Shown here: piece after piece, positions 1 through 6,414 of the stretch
How the letters are laid out: the number at the start of each line of letters is the position of its first letter
Numbering within the stretch: position 1 is the stretch's first letter
From: Methanocalculus sp. MSAO_Arc2
GTDB lineage: Archaea > Halobacteriota > Methanomicrobia > Methanomicrobiales > Methanocorpusculaceae
DNA length: 6,496 nt
Direction: 5' to 3'
Assembly (NCBI GenBank): GCA_003838065.1
Contig: QZAC01000023.1
Span: 1-6,496, forward strand
Notes under the pieces: generated by a model
Database searches by the model: none
Told to the model about the DNA's origin: nothing
The model's input: only the letters and a program-made list of their open reading frames with translations
Translations under genes and position numbers: made by a program

Positions 1-227
1 TTGGCTATATCCGCGATTATGCCACCTCCTCGGTGCCGGTCCCAATCATCTTCGACGACATCCTGGTGAACTTTGACCCCGCCCGGAGGAAGAATGCCTG
101 CGAGGCGATTGCAGACCTTGCCGAGACCTGCCAGGTGCTCTACTTCACCTGCCATCCGGAGACGGTGCGGGATCTGAGGGAGGCTGTGCCGGGGGCGGTG
201 GTGATGGGGTTGGGGGGTTTGGATTAG
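1..227 (+). CDS. C-terminal end of SMC/YhaN-like AAA ATPase (partial)
   Basis: This is the last 74 codons of a gene that begins left of the window; the first whole codon is at position 3. The fragment has the distal half of an ABC/SMC-type ATPase head. A Walker B strand (IIFDD, fragment residues 15-19) is followed by a D-loop-like LVNFD (21-25). A final strand ends in a switch histidine (YFTCH, 47-51). The spacing fits YhaN-like and related AAA proteins, large coiled-coil ATPases often paired with an SbcD-like nuclease and thought to act on DNA ends. The Walker A, signature motif and coiled coil would be upstream and cannot be seen. The reading frame continues upstream of the GTG at 33, so that GTG is not the start. 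GC is about 61%, well above most of the window, so this is probably resident host sequence rather than part of the defence island. Confidence 0.8.
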   Translation, partial: GYIRDYATSSVPVPIIFDDILVNFDPARRKNACEAIADLAETCQVLYFTCHPETVRDLREAVPGAVVMGLGGLD

Positions 228-237
228 AGGAAGATTG

Positions 238-291
238 TTGATTTGAATAGCTTTTCATTGGTTTATCGATGTGAAATGAATATTCAATCAA
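238..291. terminator. Nested inverted repeat between convergent genes, possible bidirectional terminator
   Basis: Two nested inverted repeats lie between the stops of the converging genes. The outer arms are TTGATTTGAAT (238-248) and ATTCAATCAA (282-291), complementary with one bulged base. The inner arms are TTCATT (254-259) and AATGAA (275-280). The stem is AT-rich and overlaps the stop codon of the minus-strand gene. Position between convergent genes suggests transcription termination in both directions. No long T-tract follows on either strand, so this is only a weak call. Confidence 0.3.
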
Positions 292-1252
292 GTTCCTGTC
301 CAGAATATTTCACTTTCTTTGGCAACTCAAGATTCTTGATATGGGGTCGCAGGCTCTTCTCAAGTCGGATCATGGCATCAGCCATTGCCTCATGAGCAGC
401 TGGCCAATTGGTCTCATCAATCCAGCCTGCTATTGGAATCTTTTTTCGGATTCGACATGCTCGTTTCCCTTCAAGAGCCTCCCAGTCAAGCGGTTCGCCA
501 AAAGTCTCTTCAATCTCAGCTTTTTTCTGGTATAGCTGTTCAAATATTATTTTATTTCCCTCTCCTGTATCCTGATCATAATAAATGTAGAGTTCGACCT
601 GTGCATCATGTCGTCGAACAGAATAATTCAGATTCAATCCAAACGGCAATCCTGCTGAAGTACCGATCCAATTATAGTAACCAGGAGAAATATGAGCATG
701 TAGTTTGGTCTTCAGCTTTGCTCGGTTGAGTAACTCGGTCCAGAATTTATAGCGTGCCTGATGACGTTCTGCTAATTCCTTCTTGGTAACTCCTGCCATA
801 ATAGCTTCTCTACTCGGACCAGCGATCAATGTCAGTAAAGGAGCTGGAGAGGAATCCCCGATCTTAATTGCCTCAACTTTGACGAGATAAAATGCTGCGG
901 CATAACTCTCATTTAACCATGCAATCGCTTTTGTGTGTTCAGATCTGGGATCGCTCACAATCCATATTGCAACTTTTGCCTCCAGAGCTGCGAGATATGT
1001 AATGAGCTTTCCGAGATGATCGTGATTACTGCGTTCAAGCTGGTTTTCGATGACCACAACATTGCCTTCATTATCTTCAGCTACCAAATCAACACTGAAA
1101 TCACCAGCATTTTGTTCACGGAGAACATTTGATAATGAGAGATCCAGTGCATCATTGAGTACATCTATATTCTCTTCCATCCAGGTTGTGAAATCAAGAC
1201 TTTCATGCCTCCAAACCTCTCGTAGACTCACCCTTTGTATTTTTTCAATCAT
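284..1252 (-). CDS. DUF4268-type protein with PD-(D/E)XK nuclease-like N-terminal domain
   Basis: This complete 322-residue protein resembles the DUF4268 family, whose function is not established. The N-terminal half has the pattern of a restriction-endonuclease-like fold: a conserved VDL (D55), then a strand with IENQ (E69, Q71), then NHDHLGKLITY (76-86) in the next helix. The conserved D and the E-x-Q pair match a PD-(D/E)XK site in which Q replaces the usual lysine. The C-terminal half (about 165-310) is the DUF4268 region, rich in aromatic and charged residues. No signal peptide or membrane segment is visible, so it is probably cytoplasmic. The start at 1252 has a GGGG Shine-Dalgarno-like run 10 bases upstream. 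A weaker TATA-like ATTTATTTG lies at 1283-1275, about 27 bp from the start. It is transcribed away from the brx operon. A defence-related nuclease role is an inference from the fold and the neighbours. Low GC fits the acquired segment. Confidence 0.8.
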   Translation of the reverse strand: MIEKIQRVSLREVWRHESLDFTTWMEENIDVLNDALDLSLSNVLREQNAGDFSVDLVAEDNEGNVVVIENQLERSNHDHLGKLITYLAALEAKVAIWIVSDPRSEHTKAIAWLNESYAAAFYLVKVEAIKIGDSSPAPLLTLIAGPSREAIMAGVTKKELAERHQARYKFWTELLNRAKLKTKLHAHISPGYYNWIGTSAGLPFGLNLNYSVRRHDAQVELYIYYDQDTGEGNKIIFEQLYQKKAEIEETFGEPLDWEALEGKRACRIRKKIPIAGWIDETNWPAAHEAMADAMIRLEKSLRPHIKNLELPKKVKYSGQELD

Positions 1253-1321
1253 TATTGAACATCCCCTTTTCTCTCAAATAAATCATCTTTCCTACTATCA
1301 TATTCAGATCCTTTCTATGAA

Positions 1322-1459
1322 TCACCACTTTGAATAAGTGCCCATATTCTCTTGTGACAGGTCAGGTACATCATCCCATCCAATTACAGCAATCTTCTTT
1401 TCGAGTGCCAGTTGTTCCCTCTCGCCATACCTGCCTGCCCGAACCAACCAGAGAGTCAT
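1322..1459 (-). pseudogene. Remnant of Mrr-like restriction endonuclease, N-terminal piece only
   Basis: The minus strand reads a 45-residue peptide from ATG at 1459 to TGA at 1322. It begins MTLWLVRAGRYGEREQLAL, followed by IAVIGWDDVPDLS at residues 23-35. The pattern W-x-V-R-A-G, then G-E-x-E, then IGW-(D/E)-x-(L/V)-x-D-L is typical of the N-terminal domain of a group of Mrr-superfamily restriction endonucleases, which are several hundred residues long. Here the match ends after residue 35, and the frame closes ten codons later without a catalytic domain. Reading past the stop in frame meets another stop at 1304-1306. This is therefore most simply a truncated, decayed gene. A TATA-like TTATTAT at 1491-1485 lies about 27 bp before the ATG, so the original promoter may survive. 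A small functional protein cannot be ruled out. Confidence 0.6.
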
Positions 1460-1532
1460 GTAATGAGTGAATTGAATTGGTGGGATAATAAGGGTGTTGG
1501 GATGGAGGGCTTGATAATGTCAATATAACCCT

Positions 1533-1558
1533 AAAACCCACTCTGGTTTTTTATTTTT
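1533..1558 (+). terminator. Terminator-like hairpin and T-tract upstream of brxA
   Basis: AAAACC (1533-1538) and GGTTTT (1545-1550) form a 6-bp stem with a 6-base loop. The stem runs directly into a T-rich tract, TTTTTTATTTTT, ending at 1558. On the plus strand this looks like an intrinsic terminator; in archaea a T-tract alone can be enough. It would stop rightward read-through before the brx promoter at 1588. No rightward gene lies just upstream, so its role would be insulation. Confidence 0.4.
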
Positions 1559-1587
1559 AATGCAACACTCAAAACAAAATCTAATCC

Positions 1588-1598
1588 TTTATAAATAT
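1588..1598 (+). promoter_or_regulatory. Archaeal TATA box for the brx operon
   Basis: TTTATAAATAT at 1588-1598 closely matches the archaeal TATA consensus. Transcription normally begins 25-27 bp after the centre of this element, which places the start at about 1618-1620. That coincides with the in-frame GTG at 1620, so the message may be leaderless. I see no good bacterial -35 element at the right distance, which slightly favours an archaeal reading. The purine-rich BRE upstream is not clear. Confidence 0.55.
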
Positions 1599-1600
1599 GG

Positions 1601-1617
1601 AAGGAACATACTTCCTT
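1601..1617. promoter_or_regulatory. 17-bp inverted repeat between TATA box and predicted transcription start
   Basis: AAGGAACATACTTCCTT has perfect 6-bp arms (AAGGAA and TTCCTT) around a 5-base centre. It begins 3 bp after the TATA box and ends just before the predicted start of transcription. A dimeric repressor bound here would block the polymerase, so it is a candidate operator for the brx operon. No second copy was noticed elsewhere in the window, and no regulator gene is visible. Confidence 0.4.
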
Positions 1618-1619
1618 TT

Positions 1620-2390
1620 GTGCCAAGAGAAACGCCCAAGCGTCAGAAGAAATCAGACGATACTGGTCCAGCCAGCACTGCAAGTGCCCATACCGGTAGG
1701 ACCATGATGTTCAATGAATTATCCCTCATTCTTGATACTACACCCAATGATTGCCCTATCGATGAAATCAAGCGGTTGGTTTATGAGGAGAATATACTTC
1801 AAAAAGGCAGCATTTCGAGCAGGCAAAAGAGCTTCTATCATTTAGCACTCCTTTACAGTCTTGATATTCAAAATAATATCTTTTCCACCTTGCGGTTTTT
1901 CTGGAGTGTAGCGCCAGATGAGAGGGCCCTCGTTGCTCTGGAATCAGCTATTGCACAAGATCATATCTTACGCTATTCCGCGCAAATAATTCTCCCTCTT
2001 GAGTGTGATAGTCAGATTACAAAGGAAGATATGATCGAACACATTGAGCAGGAGTATAGGAAATACTACACACCAAAGTTAATCGATTCAATTTCCCTTA
2101 ATCTCCTCTCGTCCTGGGCACAGTCCGGCCATCTGAGTGGGAAGTTAAAAAAAGTTCGAAGAAAGGCTGTGGCAGGTCCTGCATCTCTTACATACGCCCT
2201 CTATCTTGGCCAGCTCACCGGATTGCAGGGTGCCTCTCTCTTTGACACAGTCTTTGTGCATGCACTGGATGCAACTGATACTGAGATCCAGGAGTACCTC
2301 CATGCAGCCATGAAGAAAGGATGGCTCATCTATAGAAGTGCCGGGGGAATAATTGAACTTACACTTACGTTGGATCATGGAAGGAGATGA
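1620..2390 (+). CDS. brxA: BREX protein BrxA (DUF1819)
   Basis: BrxA is a small, mostly helical BREX component; characterised homologues bind DNA, and their exact role in defence is unsettled. From GTG 1620 the product is 256 residues. Family-like features are TGRTMMFNEL (25-34), EENILQKGSISSRQK (56-70), SSWAQSGHLSGKLKKVRR (164-181), and the C-terminal helical region ending in GWLIYRSAGGIIEL (234-247). The basic stretch around 175-182 could contact DNA. The start is uncertain. ATG 1560 would add 20 residues but lacks a ribosome binding site, and the strong TATA box lies inside that extension. ATG 1704 would cut off the conserved TGR segment. GTG 1620 lies where transcription should start, so I prefer it. 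The first 20 residues are basic and polar and probably disordered. The stop is 6 bp before brxB, whose ribosome binding site overlaps the end of this gene. Confidence 0.85.
   Translation: MPRETPKRQKKSDDTGPASTASAHTGRTMMFNELSLILDTTPNDCPIDEIKRLVYEENILQKGSISSRQKSFYHLALLYSLDIQNNIFSTLRFFWSVAPDERALVALESAIAQDHILRYSAQIILPLECDSQITKEDMIEHIEQEYRKYYTPKLIDSISLNLLSSWAQSGHLSGKLKKVRRKAVAGPASLTYALYLGQLTGLQGASLFDTVFVHALDATDTEIQEYLHAAMKKGWLIYRSAGGIIELTLTLDHGRR
2381..2390 (+). promoter_or_regulatory. Strong ribosome binding site of brxB inside the end of brxA
   Basis: AAGGAGATGA is a near-full match to the 3' end of 16S rRNA and sits 6 bases before the brxB ATG. Its last three bases are the brxA stop codon. Ribosomes ending brxA are thus placed on the brxB start, which supports translational coupling. 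Confidence 0.65.
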
Positions 2391-2396
2391 AAAACA

Positions 2397-2942
2397 ATGG
2401 GAAAAGTCGAAGGTCTTATTGAAGCATATGGAAGGCAGGTCTCACTCCCATGGGAGGAGATGCTTTCAGATCAGGAGAAGGTATGGTTCTGTGTCTATGA
2501 ACCTGCATATGAACGCCGGATACAGGCACGTCTGGATGAATTTAAGATCAAAACTGTTAAAGCTGGCCATTCATGGGTTCATTATGATATAAGCGGGTAT
2601 TTTGAATCATGGCTGATAGAAAATGAGTACCATGAAGAATACTTCAAAAACCCTTCCGATCTCGAGTATGATCTCCCTGACTTTATCTCATATATGGTAG
2701 ATACTCTTAGTAAGAAGCTGGAAGAGGCTGATTCTAACACAGTTTTTGCGGTGTCCGGTATTGGCTCTCTATTTGGGATTGTTCGTGCAAGTACTATCAT
2801 AGATCAACTCATAAGACAGGCAAAAATCAATGGAAGACTGCTCTTTTTCTTCCCTGGTGATAGGGATGGAAGAAAGTATCGCCTTCTGAAAGCACGGGAT
2901 GGATGGAATTATCTTGCAACACCTATTGAGGTGGAGGATTAA
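2397..2942 (+). CDS. brxB: BREX protein BrxB (DUF1788)
   Basis: BrxB is a small core BREX protein of about 200 residues with no known enzymatic motif; it is required for defence and host methylation in the type 1 systems studied. This product has 181 residues, normal for the family. The N-terminal half contains PWEEMLSDQEKVWFCVYEP (18-36), the family's early conserved block. The C-terminal half has the diagnostic GIGSLFGIVRAS (121-132), then GRLLFFFPGDRDG (145-157), then YRLLKARDGWNYLATPI (161-177). No membrane segment or signal peptide is present. It follows brxA by 6 bp and precedes brxC by 4 bp, so it is almost surely co-expressed with both. The C-terminal codons also carry the brxC ribosome binding site. 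The family call is strong; the molecular role is unknown. Confidence 0.93.
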   Translation: MGKVEGLIEAYGRQVSLPWEEMLSDQEKVWFCVYEPAYERRIQARLDEFKIKTVKAGHSWVHYDISGYFESWLIENEYHEEYFKNPSDLEYDLPDFISYMVDTLSKKLEEADSNTVFAVSGIGSLFGIVRASTIIDQLIRQAKINGRLLFFFPGDRDGRKYRLLKARDGWNYLATPIEVED

Positions 2943-2946
2943 ATGT

Positions 2947-5900
2947 ATGTCCGATCATCAGTATATTCTTAACAAAGAAGTCTTTCATCGTGATCCAACC
3001 GGATACACGATTCCAAATGACGGAGTAACGAAAGTTGGTCGAATCATTGATGAAAATCAGCTGAGAGTCGCTCGATACGAGCTTGAGAGCTTTGTTTGTG
3101 AGGGTTCATACTACAATGGGCTGAAACATATTCTTGAGTCATTCCTTGACAATCTTGATCATCCGGTTCAGCCTGCTGTTTGGGTGAGTGGCTTCTTTGG
3201 TTCGGGGAAGTCTCATCTTGTCCGGGTTCTAGAATTTCTCTGGAGCGATCTGGCATTCCCTGATGGTGCCACAGCACGAGATCTCGCAAAATTACCACCT
3301 GAGATTAAAGCTCTCCTTATCCAACTGAACACGGAAGGGAGAAGGAACGGCGGAATCTGGTCTGCGGCAGGAACACTCAGTGCCGGTGTTGGTGATGACC
3401 CGAGGACAGCAATCCTCCAGATTGTTCTTCGGGCAGCCGATTTACCAGAAAAGATTGATGTCGCACGGATTCACCTCTGGCTTGCTGAATATGGCATCCT
3501 TGAGAAGATGCGGCAGCGGCTCATTGATGCAGAGAGGCCACGGGATATGGGCCGTCCTTTTGTATCAAATGTCTTTGCGGAGGCACTCATCGAACTCCAT
3601 CCAGATTTCTCAAAGCGAACACCTGAAGAGGCGCGAGATGATCTTCGTCGGCAGTTTGGCACTGATATTGTCATGACAAATGACCTGATGGCATCGATGC
3701 TCAATGATATCTTTGCCATGAAGAGTACTGAGAACGGCAGAATGCCTCTTGTTCTCCTTGTCCTCGATGAAGTACAACAGTACCTGACGATTGGAGAAGG
3801 TGCAGAACAACTCCTTGCATTCCAGGGTGTAATTGAAGATGTCTGTAGCAGGTTTAAATCACGCCTGCTGATTGTAGCAACCGGTCAGGAGGCACTTCAG
3901 GCAAACACACTTCTCCAGAGGCTTCAGGGAAGGTTCTCGTTACGGGTCACTCTCGATTCAAAAGATGTTGATACAGTTCTTCGCCAGACCATCCTTCGCA
4001 AGAAAGAGTCTATGAAAGCGCCATTGGAAGAGACAATAAATGCTGTCACCGGCGAGATATCACGTCATCTGGATGGATCAAAACTTGCCTATCATGCTCA
4101 GGATGAAAGCGTTCTCGCTCTTGATTATCCCCTCCTGCCAACCAGAAAGCGTTTCTGGGAGAAGGTGCTTCATTCGGTAGATGAAGGAGGAATGAGTACA
4201 CAGCTCCGAAACCAGCTCCGAATCACCTTTGATGGTACAAAGAAATATGGAGATGCCACGCTTGGAACATTCATTCCCGCTGACTTCATCTATTCTCAGC
4301 AGAAGACCCAGCTTGTGAGAAATAATCTCCTTCCACAACAGATGGCTGAGGCCATCTCAAGAGAAGATGACGGAACGCCAGATGGTAACCTTCGATCCAG
4401 AATATGTGCTCTTCTCTTCCTCATTCAGAAAGTTGATGAATCATTTGGTCTTCGGGCAACCTCTGAAACACTTGCTGACCTCCTGGTAACTGATCTTGTC
4501 ACAGGTTCAGAGAATCTCAGGCGAGAGATGCCATCACTCCTGTCAGATCTGCATGATAGGGGAGTTATCGCAAAAGTTGGTAATGAATATCGTATCCAGA
4601 CAGAAGAAGGAAGTGTCTGGGAGGGAGATTACCAGAAGCGAAAAGCTGATTATAAAGCCGACGACTCGAAATTGGTGTTTAAGAGGAGCGATTTGCTCAA
4701 ACACCATCTTCAACAAAAACTGGGGAGAATATCCATCACCCAGGGTGAGACCAGCACACCCCGGGAGATTGATTATACCTTTTTTTCATCAGAGAGACCG
4801 GAGGTCGGAAATAAAATACCGATTTGGTTCAGGCACGGATGGGAGATAGACAATAATTCGGTGATCAAAGAGGCAGCAGCTGAAGGAAGTGAGAGTCCTC
4901 TCATCTTTGTATTTCTCCCAAGAATCGAACATGATGCCTTAAAGGACGAAATTGCCGGATTGCTTGCAGCAGAAAAGGTCATTGAAGATCGCCCTGCTCC
5001 AACCACAGCGGAAGGCGATCAGGCCAGATCAAATATTGATGCAAAGAGAGCGGCTCACATCCAGCGGATTGAGAGGATCATTAAGGATATCTTCTCGCAG
5101 GCAGTGGTTTACCTCGGAGGAGGAGTCAAGGTCGAGAATGATACGCTCTCTGGCAGCTTAAAAAAAGCAGCCGATAGTGCTGTTATCCGAATGTACCCGA
5201 GATTTGATGATGCCGATACCCGTGGGTGGGATCAGGTTATTTCACGTGTACGAAGTGGAGATCAGACCCCTCTGAAGAAAGTGGGGTGGGAACGGGGTGT
5301 GGATGAACACCCGGTCTGTAAAGAGGTTCTCAAACGGCTGACGAATCCAAAGAGCGGAAAAGATTTACGAAACGCTCTGGATCAGCCACCATTTGGCTGG
5401 CCTAAGGATGCAATAGACGGTGCCTTAATGGTACTGGTTGCAACAGATCATCTGAAGGCAGGTATAAGCGGCAAACCAATTTCAGCTACAGACCTTGATA
5501 GGCAGCAGATTGGACGGGCTACATTTCAAGCTGAGAATATTGTCCTGACGCAGAGTGAACGTCTTGGAGCACGATCACTCTACACGCAGGTCGGGATACA
5601 ATCGGAATCCGGAAGAGAAGTTGAGCAGGCTCTTCTCTTCCTGCAACATCTGGAAGATCTTCTCAAATCTTCCGGAGGAGAGGAGCCGCTGCCTAATATT
5701 GTGCGTCCGGGGTACATCTCTGAACTGAAGGGCTATTCAGGGAACCAGCTCGTCCGGGAGCTTGTTATCAAGCAGGATGAGATCATTGAGGACATCCGGC
5801 GCTGGCAAAAGATAGGGGAAAAAATCCAGGAGAAGCTTCCACTGTGGCGATCGCTCTGGAGTTTGATCGAACATGGCGAGGGGCTCCCTGAGCTTGATGA

Positions 5901-6414
5901 GATTCTTTCCGATGCTGAATCGATTCATGAACATCGGAGTCTGCTTGCATATCCTGATCCCGTAGAACCCTTGCTTGCTGATCTGAGGAACGGGCTTCGG
6001 GAAGCAATCAGTGAAGGGCGAGAGCGGATTGAGACGGCCCGATCTCATGTACTTGCGACACTCGAAGACGATTCACTCTGGCAGCGGCTCTCTGAAGAAG
6101 ATCAGGCACGGCTGATCCGGTCTTATCATCTGGAGGAACTCCCGCCCTTAAAGACCGGAACAGATGCTGATATCATTGAGGAACTGAAGAAGAGGCCACT
6201 CAAATCTTTTGATGGCAATGTCCGGCTGATCGAGAATGCTCTGGCCAGTATCCGCGAGAAAGCAGCAAAGATACTTGAGCCAAAGACGGTTATGGTGCCT
6301 CTTGATACTCCGGTGACGGTGAAGACAATAGAGGATCTTGATGAGTATTTTGCAGAGGTACGGGGCAGAGTTCTTGCAGAACTCGAGAAAGGCAATCCGG
6401 TGATGCTGAAATGA
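2947..6414 (+). CDS. brxC: BREX P-loop ATPase BrxC
   Basis: BrxC (PglY-like) is the large AAA-type ATPase of BREX, needed for phage exclusion and for PglX-dependent methylation in studied systems. The product is 1155 residues, close to the usual 1200. The ATPase domain is N-terminal: Walker A GFFGSGKS (82-89, K88), Walker B LVLDE (271-275, D274 and E275), sensor-like ATGQE (311-315), and arginines R326 and R329 in the following segment. The region after about 400 is mostly helical, with charged stretches late in the protein that could be coiled coil. ATG 2947 is chosen because GAGGTGGAGG (2928-2937) lies 9 bases upstream and the product then begins MSDHQYILNK. The same frame is open back to 2899, but that stretch overlaps brxB. 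ATG 2943 opens a 9-codon decoy in another frame. The stop overlaps the next start as ATGA. No frameshift or lost catalytic residue is seen. Confidence 0.95.
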   Translation: MSDHQYILNKEVFHRDPTGYTIPNDGVTKVGRIIDENQLRVARYELESFVCEGSYYNGLKHILESFLDNLDHPVQPAVWVSGFFGSGKSHLVRVLEFLWSDLAFPDGATARDLAKLPPEIKALLIQLNTEGRRNGGIWSAAGTLSAGVGDDPRTAILQIVLRAADLPEKIDVARIHLWLAEYGILEKMRQRLIDAERPRDMGRPFVSNVFAEALIELHPDFSKRTPEEARDDLRRQFGTDIVMTNDLMASMLNDIFAMKSTENGRMPLVLLVLDEVQQYLTIGEGAEQLLAFQGVIEDVCSRFKSRLLIVATGQEALQANTLLQRLQGRFSLRVTLDSKDVDTVLRQTILRKKESMKAPLEETINAVTGEISRHLDGSKLAYHAQDESVLALDYPLLPTRKRFWEKVLHSVDEGGMSTQLRNQLRITFDGTKKYGDATLGTFIPADFIYSQQKTQLVRNNLLPQQMAEAISREDDGTPDGNLRSRICALLFLIQKVDESFGLRATSETLADLLVTDLVTGSENLRREMPSLLSDLHDRGVIAKVGNEYRIQTEEGSVWEGDYQKRKADYKADDSKLVFKRSDLLKHHLQQKLGRISITQGETSTPREIDYTFFSSERPEVGNKIPIWFRHGWEIDNNSVIKEAAAEGSESPLIFVFLPRIEHDALKDEIAGLLAAEKVIEDRPAPTTAEGDQARSNIDAKRAAHIQRIERIIKDIFSQAVVYLGGGVKVENDTLSGSLKKAADSAVIRMYPRFDDADTRGWDQVISRVRSGDQTPLKKVGWERGVDEHPVCKEVLKRLTNPKSGKDLRNALDQPPFGWPKDAIDGALMVLVATDHLKAGISGKPISATDLDRQQIGRATFQAENIVLTQSERLGARSLYTQVGIQSESGREVEQALLFLQHLEDLLKSSGGEEPLPNIVRPGYISELKGYSGNQLVRELVIKQDEIIEDIRRWQKIGEKIQEKLPLWRSLWSLIEHGEGLPELDEILSDAESIHEHRSLLAYPDPVEPLLADLRNGLREAISEGRERIETARSHVLATLEDDSLWQRLSEEDQARLIRSYHLEELPPLKTGTDADIIEELKKRPLKSFDGNVRLIENALASIREKAAKILEPKTVMVPLDTPVTVKTIEDLDEYFAEVRGRVLAELEKGNPVMLK
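6399..6405 (+). promoter_or_regulatory. Ribosome binding site for pglX
   Basis: GGTGATG at 6399-6405, inside the last codons of brxC, matches the archaeal and bacterial anti-Shine-Dalgarno sequence. It is 5 bases before the ATG at 6411 and supports that start. Confidence 0.55.

Larger units (their letters stand above)
1460..1619. other. Non-coding region between the Mrr remnant and brxA
   Basis: This intergenic stretch separates the leftward remnant from the rightward brx operon. It holds the start-side region of the remnant (TATA-like element 1485-1491 on the minus strand), a G-rich segment near 1490-1510, a hairpin with a T-tract at 1533-1558, a strong TATA box at 1588-1598, and an inverted repeat at 1601-1617. 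The ATG at 1560 opens in frame with brxA, but I treat it as upstream of transcription (see the brxA entry). No tRNA, CRISPR repeat or insertion-sequence end was recognised. Confidence 0.55.

Noticed and set aside
385..729. Plus-strand open frame of 114 codons opposite the DUF4268 gene
   Set aside because: It is antisense to a protein with a recognisable fold pattern and shows no family resemblance of its own.
1050..1337. Plus-strand open frame of 95 codons across the 5' end of the DUF4268 gene
   Set aside because: Its serine-rich product is a typical antisense shadow, and it runs over the promoter region of the minus-strand gene.
1490..1510. G-rich segment before brxA as a possible quadruplex or repeat
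   Set aside because: The G-runs are only three long, are unevenly spaced and number too few for a clear quadruplex; no repeat unit is present.
2899..2946. Upstream extension of the brxC frame by 16 residues from ATG 2899
   Set aside because: It lies fully inside brxB, and ATG 2947 has a strong ribosome binding site at the right distance and gives a start without overlap.
2943..2972. Nine-codon frame from ATG 2943 overlapping the brxC start
   Set aside because: It ends in TAA at 2970-2972 and has no features. The brxC ATG four bases later explains the same ribosome binding site.
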